A DNA stretch of 64,000 bases from Gracilaria domingensis (lineage: Eukaryota; Rhodophyta; Florideophyceae; Gracilariales; Gracilariaceae): positions 145,108-209,107 of the forward strand of contig VCMS01000170.1 of the NCBI GenBank assembly GCA_022539475.1, in the 5' to 3' direction. Within the stretch, counting starts at the first letter, position 1, and the number at the start of each line of letters is the position of its first letter. The notes under the pieces are model-generated. The model was not told the origin of the DNA, searched no databases, and saw nothing but the letters and a program-made list of their open reading frames with translations. The position numbers were made by a program, and so were the translations under genes. Positions 54,504 to 64,000 of the stretch are shown here, piece by piece.

Positions 54504-54976
54504 CACACGTCGCTGGAGACGGAAGCTTATCGCGTACCGCGCACGAACGGTTCTACGAACCACAACACTCAATCGAGGAACGCTGCGACAACCTCCAGAG
54601 GAGTACTGTACCGCTACTCGCGTGGTGAGGAGACACTCTATTGAGAGGACAGTTGAAGTTCGAATAGTAACGCCCTCAGGAAGAGGAGAAGTTAAGAAGC
54701 ACTCGCAAGAGGAAGAAGACTCTATGAAGAGGAAAAGGAAGCTCAGAAGAGAAGAAGCACTCGTAAGAGGAAGAAGCACTCGTAAGAGGAAGATCACCCC
54801 GGAAGGGAGAAGTTAAGAAGTATACACCTTGGAAGAAGGGAAGAAGTCTTGAGATCAAGAGAAGTTCACAGTTTACTGGTCAATGTTACTATGTTGTGGC
54901 TCGCTAGTCGAGCACACAACGGCCAAGTTATTGGGTATCAGCTAGGAAGGACTCCCTAGAGGAGAAGCTGCACGAG
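54504..54976. other. Spacer between chromodomain and antisense gene of element D, purine-rich repeats
   Basis: The spacer holds a strongly purine-biased tract at about 54660-54850 with tandem copies of AAGAAGCACTCGTAAGAGG and worn relatives. It corresponds in position to the spacer at 16068-16457 of element B, which is also purine-rich. Confidence 0.6.
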
Positions 54977-56553
54977 TTACTCGGATTCCTGCTGGTCTCC
55001 AGCGTTCGCAAGCTGCGCAATTAGCGCGTCGCGCATCTGCGAGACGTCGCCAGATGTCGAGTCGGAGATACCAGCCTCGCTGAGGAATTGAGCTATCACG
55101 GCAGCCCGTGCTTCGTCGGTAAGTCCCGCGTTCGCGGCTTCGTTCGGCGTAGCCGACGCCGCCATCGCAGGCGAAGCAACATTCTCCGCTGGAGTCGGAA
55201 CCGCCACAGGCGTAGGAACAGGAGCCACTACGGGCCCAGGAGCCGCTAGAGGCGCAGAGGGAACATTCACCGGAGTCGGGAAGATCGCGTTGACACCCGC
55301 TTGGGGACCTGGCACTGCTGAAGCAGGTACTGCCCCCTCCACCGGAGCTGCTGCGAAGTTGTCATCGCCATAGTCGTCACCGTCATCGGGAGCGTCATCA
55401 ACCATGATGTTTTGATCCCCGACAGGGTGAAAGAACTCATCAGTCATGATGAAACCCGTTGGGTGCCCCGGAGGGATGACTCGCTCGGCATTCCGAAGAA
55501 GTTCCGCCTCGGCGTTGGTAATCGGCACCCGTGTCCAGGGGTCGTAGTAGATGTAATCACCCGACAGTGGGGACCTGCGACCCGGAGACCGGTCAATGGC
55601 AAGATCGCCTTCGTCGCGCGCGCTCTGCGAACGAGGAACCTGGTTCCAGTCGACTCCATCAATCACTCGCAAGAGGCATACCACTTCCGAGAAGTTTCCA
55701 TTACCGCCAAGCGGGATAGTGAGATCCAAGGCTCGGATGAGTTGCCGCAAGCGCGGGGGAATGAACCACAGTCGATACTGGTCATATACCTCGTTGAGGA
55801 GATACACCGCTGTTCGCGCCGCCCACTCCGTGAGGACAACGCTCCACCATCCCGTAAACGGGTTTGTCACGAGCCTACTACCCACATACGTGAGACAGGG
55901 GGGAGTTCCACGTAACAGCCACGGCAGACCTCCACGGACGCCCACACAAAGGGAGAGGAACATATCTCCCACGCATGTGGCGCGGACGAATCCGGTTTGA
56001 CTCCGTGTTTTGATACGGGATAAGGTAACCCCATCGGGAGCGGGCACGTCGTTCGGGACGGATCATTGTTTGAAGGTAGTTGGACCGCGGTACGCGTGGG
56101 AGATATCGAAATTCTGCACGCAGAAGCGGACGGGTCCAGCACAGGAGATCCTGGTGAACGGGGACGTTCTGGTAACGCTCCACCACACCGGCGAGCCGGG
56201 CAAGATTCTCTCCATATTGGATTTCGCCGAGTGTTCGGAAGAAGGCCACGTCGAAACGGAAGTTCGCCGGAATCGGGCGCTCAGAGTAGGTGCGATACAT
56301 TCGCATGTGCGCTACGCGACCATAGCCGCTCGTGCGGAGTTGTGCGACTGACCACGATTGTGGACGAGGGCGTTGGTAGGCACGGTAATCCGGTATGCCA
56401 GTCGAACGTCACCGTCATCCAGACGTGAACGCCTCCTGGGAGGTGCCGCTGCCATCAGCATACGCCTCGACGAGGGGAAACGGTTAGTCCGCCCTGCGGG
56501 TGAACGGAGCCGTAAGCAACGTGTGTTGGATTTTGTTGCGCGGTCGACGTGTC
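54977..56553 (-). pseudogene. Antisense gene of element D, homolog of the element B antisense gene, broken, start in the gap
   Basis: It is convergent with pol, as in element B. The core shares with the 604-aa protein of B the motifs FRT-GEI-YG-NLA, LRAEFRYL, GYLIP-QN, YVGSR, EWAAR, PPRLR--IR-LDL, DRSPGRR and YYDPW, in the same order; the tail is again rich in P, A and V, but its sequence is not conserved. The copy is broken in a few places and its beginning is lost in the N run. No known domain is recognised. Confidence 0.8.
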
Positions 56554-57371
56554 NNNNNNNNNNNNNNNNNNNNNNNNNNNNNNNNNNNNNNNNNNNNNNN
56601 NNNNNNNNNNNNNNNNNNNNNNNNNNNNNNNNNNNNNNNNNNNNNNNNNNNNNNNNNNNNNNNNNNNNNNNNNNNNNNNNNNNNNNNNNNNNNNNNNNNN
56701 NNNNNNNNNNNNNNNNNNNNNNNNNNNNNNNNNNNNNNNNNNNNNNNNNNNNNNNNNNNNNNNNNNNNNNNNNNNNNNNNNNNNNNNNNNNNNNNNNNNN
56801 NNNNNNNNNNNNNNNNNNNNNNNNNNNNNNNNNNNNNNNNNNNNNNNNNNNNNNNNNNNNNNNNNNNNNNNNNNNNNNNNNNNNNNNNNNNNNNNNNNNN
56901 NNNNNNNNNNNNNNNNNNNNNNNNNNNNNNNNNNNNNNNNNNNNNNNNNNNNNNNNNNNNNNNNNNNNNNNNNNNNNNNNNNNNNNNNNNNNNNNNNNNN
57001 NNNNNNNNNNNNNNNNNNNNNNNNNNNNNNNNNNNNNNNNNNNNNNNNNNNNNNNNNNNNNNNNNNNNNNNNNNNNNNNNNNNNNNNNNNNNNNNNNNNN
57101 NNNNNNNNNNNNNNNNNNNNNNNNNNNNNNNNNNNNNNNNNNNNNNNNNNNNNNNNNNNNNNNNNNNNNNNNNNNNNNNNNNNNNNNNNNNNNNNNNNNN
57201 NNNNNNNNNNNNNNNNNNNNNNNNNNNNNNNNNNNNNNNNNNNNNNNNNNNNNNNNNNNNNNNNNNNNNNNNNNNNNNNNNNNNNNNNNNNNNNNNNNNN
57301 NNNNNNNNNNNNNNNNNNNNNNNNNNNNNNNNNNNNNNNNNNNNNNNNNNNNNNNNNNNNNNNNNNNNNNN
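56554..57371. other. Assembly gap (818 N)
   Basis: Run of N between the antisense gene of element D and the LTR of element E. By comparison with B, about 460 bp of antisense gene and spacer plus about 145 bp of LTR are missing at least. Confidence 0.99.
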
Positions 57372-58047
57372 AGGCGCACGGGCTTAGCCGGTGGGTCACA
57401 CACGTGTGGGGAAGTTTTGGCACCCATTAGTTGGGGTATTTTTAAGATGTTTAATTCTACGATATTCGCGACCACCGCTTGACCAGTGGGTTGGCAAACT
57501 CTACACTACTTAGTAGGTTGAGCTGCACCATTGTCGGGGAAGTAAACGAACCAACCGAGTGTTCGGCTCTGATGTTTCCCCTTGGTGACGATATCCTCCT
57601 CCGGAGAGTCGCCACCTTGTGCGGGCTCATCATCCGCCTCGCGGCATCATTAACACCACTACCGCTTTCGCGTGTTTACTTTGTGTGTGTTTTCTTTATT
57701 TCTGTCCCTGTTATACAGGTAGCACTACTTGGTGTACCGGTGCATACCGTTCGTGGCTCGACACACTCGCGTGGCTATTACCGCTCTCGCGTGTCATCGC
57801 CACACTCGTGGGTACCGCGTGCTACGCACGTGACGCTACTGCCGACTTGTGTCGTGTGTTCTCTACCGCTGGACGCGTCTTCTTCGCCGCTTCGCTCCCT
57901 CCATTACTTGGGAAGGGTCGACCCCGGTCTTACACCCGGCATTGCCGTGTCGTACCTGTGGGAGCGCTCTACTGCTGTGCTCGCCTCTTGAGAGAGGGTC
58001 TGAACCGCCTTTGCCTGTCTTTCCCCATCGCTGGGTTTTGCACAACA
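57372..58047 (+). repeat. LTR at the start of element E (first part in the gap)
   Basis: It matches 45780-46451 of the element D LTR and ends in the same CACAACA, followed by the same primer site core. The first 145 or so bases fall in the N run. It may be shared with element D as its 3' LTR. Confidence 0.9.
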
Positions 58048-58485
58048 ATTGGTCTCCCGACTTAGAAGTCGCGTTGATCCAGCAAGTTGGTTTTCTGATC
58101 AATTTCCGGTTTGCCGGTTCGTATCTGGTCGTGGAGATACACTACACAGTTTTACTGGAAGGCTTTGCCGACAGACGTCGTGTTGGTACTGCTTTCCTCA
58201 TTTTGGGTTGTTGTTTGGACACGGTTTACTACCGGTGGCACTACCTATTTCCGTAGTGTGTGATTCCGTCGGTACGGTTGTTGTCACCCCGTTTGGGTTG
58301 TCTACTGTTCCCAGCAATCTGGTCGAATCAGCCCTAATTCCGTATACGGCTGTTCCCGTTGGTACGGTTGGTTCGTCCGATTTGTCGGTTATCGTCACTC
58401 GTGTGAGGACGCTACACTCATTCGAGGTTAATTTGTTGTTTTGCTTTCCTGTTCCCAGTTTTCTGGTTGTATCTCGTCGTGGACG

Positions 58486-60550
58486 ATGGTGTCGGGCAAG
58501 CGCTCGAGCCCTACGAAGTCTCGCTCCGTTGGCTCTGGCTTGCCCCCACGTCTGCGGTCTGTTCCTGAACCCCTACAGGGTGATGGAAAGAAACCGGAAA
58601 CCGGAAACAGCCTGACAAGTCGTCTGACGCCCCAGTGGCTGGGCCCTCATCTGCTCCTTTGGAGGGTCTTATACCCGCTGTCGCGGCGAAGGATGCGCTC
58701 GTAAACGAGTTGGAGACTCAAGTTCGTGTGCTTGAGGCTCAGACTGCTGTCATGAGGAGTTCTCATGAAGCACTCGTTTCCGAGGTCGACACACTTCGTT
58801 TGAAGGTTGACGCAGCCCTCAACGGAGGTGTATCAGATGATCTACGTATTTTACGGAAGGATGTTAATGCCCTCTTGGAGGTTCTTCAAGGATATCCCGG
58901 TTTCACCGAGGAGGTTAACACGAAGTTCATTCGGATCCTTGGCCGTCTTGAGACGTTAGAGGCCACCATCCGTGAGGATGACGGCCCTGCTGCCGCCTCT
59001 GCGGGAGTGTCTCGTGGTACACGTGACCGGAAGTCCGGGAAGAGTCGCTCTAAGAAGAGGAATGTCGACGAGTATGACTCGGATTCGTCACAGTCTTCTG
59101 GTATTTCAAACCGCTCGGCGGGTTCCTTATCATCGAGCTCGTCAGGTGACGGTGAACGTCGCGCTCGTTCTACGCGTTCGCGGAGTTCTACGTCCACCTA
59201 TGGTGTTGTTGGTACCCGGAAACGGGGGCGAAAGCACTCAGGTTTGAGGGAACTGGAGCCGACGAATCCCTTGTTCAAAAGGTTGTTATCTTACCGGTAT
59301 TACCGTTTGGAAGATTCAAGTCTGAACCGGACGCCCCGTGGCACGGGTAAGGTGAAGGACTGCATCAAACGCATGTCCTTAACCTTTCGCAACCAAGTTG
59401 TTCACTGGGGAGGATCCATTCTGGTGCTTGACTTTCTTTCACGCTTTGTAGCGGAAGCTGACATCCTCGCATGAGTGAGGGCAAGCTTATGTTGCCTTAC
59501 CGTATTTTCTACGTGGACTCGCTGAAGATCAGTATAACTCTGTAAGAGGTTCATCTCGCGCCTCTGAAGGAGGGTCACCTGCTGGCCCGAAGCAGTGCAG
59601 TATTTGTTGCGCTCGTATGCGACAAATACCTCTATCGAGGAAGCAATCACCGCGTTGCGGGAGACGAAACAACGCCCGAAGGAGTCGGAAACCGAGTACT
59701 CGGTACGCCTGAATAAGGCATTCCACCGTTGTGGCAATGTTTACTCCTCAAACGAGCGCTGCACGCTGTTTATCAACGGATTGAATCCGGCTATTCGCAC
59801 TCTGGTTGCCCAGCGACGGGAGACCGGAAGAAGACTACCTATCTGGAGTTAGTGCAGTACGCGAAGGCGGAGGGAGACGCTTGCGCGCACGCACCGGATA
59901 CCGGGTTTCAACCAAGGCGTTGCACTCGAAGGAGGGTCGTCATCGGCTTCACTGCTACCGCAGGACTTTTCTGGCCACGATGTGGATAACTTACATCTCG
60001 CACAGGTGGACCTGGATTCTATTCCGACTACGGAGTTGCCTTCTACTTCAGAAGCCTCGTCGAAGACGGAAGATGCGCTGCTTTACGCAGACCGTCCACG
60101 CGTTCGCGGTCCTCAAGTACCTATTCAGGGAGTCGTTACCAGCGACCTGGTTGGGTAGACCCGCGAACGGTGAAGTTCCAAGACCCACGAGTTCCGGAAG
60201 ACCACCCCTGATCTGTTCACGTGTTACAACACGGCATGCAGCTCCGAACTGCAACCTCTCGATGAGGGAAATGCCCACGGTTGTGGCGAATTTGAAGCGC
60301 TGACCCCCGCCGAACAGGCGTCAGTGCCGGTAACCGCATATCTGCGTGCGAAGGCTGAGTACCCCCGTAGGGTGTCTGCTGCAGAATTGGCTGCGTTACT
60401 GCACTCTGGTTCGACCCAGGTCAATGTTTCACCGGCTCAAGCCGTGGCGGCAACCGCTGTTGCGGGTAGTTCTGTCGCTGTTCCACAGGAATCTGTGAAG
60501 ATGCCTGCTGCACAGGACGCCGTTCCGTTAGAACGGATGGAACTCAGTTA
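58486..60550 (+). pseudogene. gag: Element E gag, broken
   Basis: Near-identical in base sequence to the gag of element D, including the start MVSGKRSS, the serine-rich linker and the zinc knuckle region (about 60.21-60.26 kb). Broken in many places. Confidence 0.85.
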
Positions 60551-63500
60551 AACTGAGTACGGGAGTCTCCAATGGAGAGGCGCCCGAGTCGAGGTCTACG
60601 GCGCCCGAGGCGTCACCGCCTCGCTCCCAGGTCAAATCCTTTCGAGGAAACAGACCGTCTTAGACGTGGACTCTACCACCATCGGTGTGTTACGTCGCCC
60701 GTGGATACGGTTCAGGAACAACCGGATCCCGGATCGAGTCATGGTGCTGGCCAAGCGAACTACAAGATATTTGCTGACCTTGGCCTATCCACCCAGTATA
60801 TGGTGCGTCATCTCTCTGTCTTGGATACAGGTGCTGGCCCCAACTTCATTGTTGAGTCGTTACTACCGCCGGAAGTCCGTTGTCGAATTCGCTCTGGACC
60901 CGTCATGGACGTGGCAGATGCTAACATAACCCGTTACAAACGGCTGGAATGGTTTCACTGATTGTCAGGATTGGTAACTGCATCGAGCAGGTAGAATTCA
61001 TCGTCTGCAAGACGCTCGCTGCCCCTGTCATTCTAGGGTGTGACTTCTGCGACAGATATGTCGAAGCCATACGACCGCGTGCGCGTGAAGTGGAAATGGA
61101 AGATGGTTCGGTTGTACCGATTGTTCGTCGCTCATTACGCCGAGCGTCAGCTAAGCTGGTACCACTACCGCTCCTCTACAGGATTCCTCACCTCCGAAGG
61201 AGTCGCCGAAGCTCCGCGTAGCGCGTGCAATTTCTATTCCGCCAGAATCCCAGGTTTGGGTTGATGTTACTGCCGCACCGCGTGGTTTGCGGGTTGTTCA
61301 ACCATTGAACTCGTTATACGAGAGTATCAGGTCGCGTTGGCGAACGGAGTTGTTCAAATCAACAGCGAACACCCTTTCGGGTTATGTGGCCAACTTTGGC
61401 AAGAAGCCCCAGTATCTGGTGAAGAACCAAGTAATTGGTACTGTCTTACCGCACCCTACGGCGCTTATCCCTACAAAGGTGACTGCCGCCGAGATGCTCG
61501 GGCTTGCTGAAGAACGCACTGGGGTGCTTCACCCTAAGGAGGGGGAGGGAGAATCGTCGCGCTCGTCTGCGTCGGACCCGTCCAGACGGTTGAACACACG
61601 AATGACTCGGAAGCTAGGACCGTTCCTACGAGTTATGACAAGATTGACCCTATCAAGGAGTTAGAAGAATTGAATCTCGGTCATGTACCGGTTTCACACC
61701 GTGAGAAGTTGCGCAACATGTTGCGAGAGTTTACACCAATGTGGGATGGTTCCCTCGGAGAGGTTTCAACTACGGAACACCGGATTGACCTCCTGCCGGA
61801 GACCAAGCCGATTGCTCAGCACCCTTACAGGCAGGCCCGAAAGCACGGGAAGAGGAAGAGTTTCAGATCAACAAAATGCTCCGCGCTGGCGTGATAGAAC
61901 CGGCTCAGTCGCCGTGGGCATCTCCAGTTGTACTGGCTCCGAAACCCGAGGGTCCTGGCGCTTTTGTATCGACTATCGTCGCTTGAACGATGTCACCGTC
62001 AAAGACGTGTACCCCATACCTCGTATGGACGAGTATATCGACTCGCTTGGCGATGCTACTGTTTTCTCCACTTTGGATGCAAACTGGGTTACTGGCAAGT
62101 ACCAGTTAGACCGGAAGACCGTGACAAGACCGCGTTTACCTGTCATTCAGGACTATACCGCTTTAAGCGTATGCCGTTCGGGTTAACGAACGCCCCCGCT
62201 ACGTTCAGCGTGCTCTGGACATTTTGTTAGCTCGCTTCAAATGGCGGAGTTGCTTGGTATACCTCGATGACATCATCGTGTTTTCCAACAGTTTGGACGA
62301 TCACCTCGAACATGTTCGGGAGATAATGACCGCTTTGCGGGATGCTGGAATTACTCTCAAATTGAGGAAGTGTGAGTTTTTCACTACTCAGTGAAGTATC
62401 TGGGCCATGTCATACGTCCAGGACGGTTACTGATCGAGGAAGCTCGCGTGAAGTCCTCAAAGAGGCGAAGCACCCACTACACAGACAGAGCTACGCTCCT
62501 TTCTGGGCTATGCAACGTTTATAGACGGTTCATTTCTCGCTTCGCGAAGATCGCGGGACCGCTCAACGAACTCCTGAAGAAGGGACAACCGCCCAAATTG
62601 GGACCACTTACCCCACGCAAGTGGAGGCTTCAACTCTCTTAAAGAGGCTGTTACACGGCACCCGTGTTAGCGTTACCAAAGACGGGTTGCCGTACACCGT
62701 GGATACGGATTCGAGCGATTACCAAATTGGCTGCGCTCTCTTTCAGACTACACCCGAAGGGGAACGCAAACCAATTGGCTATTGGTTCGTACACTCAACG
62801 TGCACGAGCGCAATTACTCGTATCCGAGAAGGAGTGTCTCGCCATGGTATGGGCTTTGCAGACTCTACGACCATATCTTATGGGTGTGCACTTTACCGTC
62901 AATACGGATCATTCCGCTTGCGTTGGTTAATGTCAGTCACGGAGCCTTCCGGACGCTTAATGCGTTGGCGTCTTCGGCTTGCCGAGTTTGACTACGAGGT
63001 CACCTATAAGAAGGGTTGTTTAAACGCGCAAGCGGATGCTCTTTCACGTCTAGGAACTGAAGGTGAAGCTTTACCCCTCGATGACGAGGATGAAGATATC
63101 CCCTGTTTCCTCATGGAGGAGGGTGATGAAGACTACGACATCGTGTCGGACGACATCTGTGATGATTTGCTCGTCGCAGACGGTGAAGACCCGGAATCCG
63201 GTACATTCGTCCCCATTACTCCAGAAGAGCTGGTGCGGGAACAGCAATCTGACCCGTTCTGTACGAGGATACGCCCCAAATTAATGGTGGTGCTAACATC
63301 CCGTTCGGGTCAACACACAAGGTTACCTCGTCAGAGTGGTTCGTTCTGCCCCACAGATTGTGGTTCCTCACTCCTTACAAACAAGGGTATTGCATCTCTC
63401 GCATCACTCGCGGATGGCTTCCCATCCGGGTGCTAAGCGGTTATACACGACACTGCGTCGGGATTTCTACTGGCCCGCGTTAGCGTTGGACTGCTACACC

Positions 63501-64000
63501 ACCGTGAAGGCGTGTACACATTGTGCTCGCGAGCGAGTTAAACAGCGTCGCCATGCGAAGAAACTAACACTTTTCCCCGCAAGGGCGCCGTTGGAGTTTA
63601 TTGCCATCGATATACTCGGTGAGTTCTTGCGTACTTCCCGAGGAAATCGTTCTTACTCGTTATTACGGATAGATTCAGTAAGCTAGTCCGGACAGTTCCG
63701 TTGAAGTCGATTACAGCACGCAGTGTTGCGGAGGCATTCGTTCGCCATTGGTTATGGTCTACGGTCCCCGGTCAATCTCCTCTCAGATAATGGTCCGCAG
63801 TTTACTGCACGTTTCTTCCAGGATGTCTGTCGGATACTCGACGTGAAGAATCTCTTCACGAGACGTATCATCCCCAATGCAATGGGCAAGTCGAACGGTT
63901 TAACCGGACAATGCTCTCCGCGTTGCGGGCTTATACAGTTGAACACCCGAAAACTTGGGATCTCTACACGGATACCGTGACGTATGCGTATAATACGCAA
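60551..64000 (+). pseudogene. pol: Element E pol, partial, broken
   Basis: It follows the pol of element D from the protease (LDTGAGPNF, about 60.82 kb) through RT (about 61.7-62.5 kb), RNase H (about 62.7 kb) and integrase (about 63.4-63.95 kb), and is then cut by the window edge. Broken in many places. Confidence 0.87.

Larger units (their letters stand above)
45636..56553 (+). mobile_element. Element D: chromodomain Ty3/Gypsy retrotransposon, second family, with antisense gene, broken
   Basis: It has an 816-bp 5' LTR, gag, pol with a chromodomain, and a convergent antisense gene before the run of N. The proteins are clearly homologous to those of A and B but diverged throughout, and the LTR is largely different in sequence, so this is a separate family. 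Gag looks whole, pol has about three breaks and the antisense gene a few. The 3' end lies in or beyond the gap. Confidence 0.92.
57372..64000 (+). mobile_element. Element E: near copy of element D, heavily broken, runs off the right edge
   Basis: From 57372 the sequence repeats element D from its LTR through gag and pol into the integrase. Substitutions are few, but the copy has dozens of breaks spread over its whole length. That pattern suggests poor sequence quality near contig ends rather than age. Its 3' part lies outside the window. Confidence 0.92.

Noticed and set aside
1-64000. CRISPR array, operon or bacterial gene cluster
   Set aside because: No regular spacer-repeat array or bacterial gene arrangement; LTR retrotransposons and a bZIP gene show the DNA is eukaryotic.

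Overview
The window is eukaryotic, gene-poor and dominated by long terminal repeat (LTR) retrotransposons of the Ty3/Gypsy order. I can support only one host gene, a very GC-rich bZIP transcription factor gene at about 28.1-29.6 kb with no sign of introns. The organism is not identifiable with confidence. Compact intronless GC-rich coding DNA between large Gypsy elements would fit a multicellular red alga, but an oomycete or another protist is possible; this is inference only.

Layout. Positions 1-7260 hold element A, a chromodomain-type Gypsy element (minus strand) that runs off the left edge. Its 5' LTR is split by element B (7261-19336, plus strand), a related 12.1-kb element with two 984-bp LTRs and the 5-bp target duplication TACAC; the rest of A's LTR lies at 19337-19761. 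Positions 19.8-27.2 kb are mostly unassigned DNA with two copies of a 225-bp MITE-like repeat and a tandem pair of tRNA-derived SINE-like units. A GC island at about 27.2-29.9 kb carries the bZIP gene. Element C (30871-42247, minus strand) is a different, apparently whole Gypsy element: 2.14-kb LTRs that are almost identical, the target duplication TAACT, and one uninterrupted Gag-Pol frame. It sits inside a third MITE copy. A decayed Harbinger-like DNA transposase follows at about 42.8-43.5 kb. Positions 43974-46451 show three nested LTRs. Element D (from 45636) is a second chromodomain Gypsy family on the plus strand, and after an 818-bp run of N a near copy of it, element E, runs off the right edge.

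The most interesting signal is in the retroelements. Elements B and D belong to clearly different families, yet both carry, between the chromodomain end of Pol and the 3' LTR, a homologous gene on the opposite strand (604 codons and open in B). I recognise no known domain in its product. Element C also has an antisense reading frame, but inside its LTR, and its polyprotein carries two separate tandem-duplicated modules of unknown function. Elements A, B, D and E are described as fossils; they are broken, while C looks whole.
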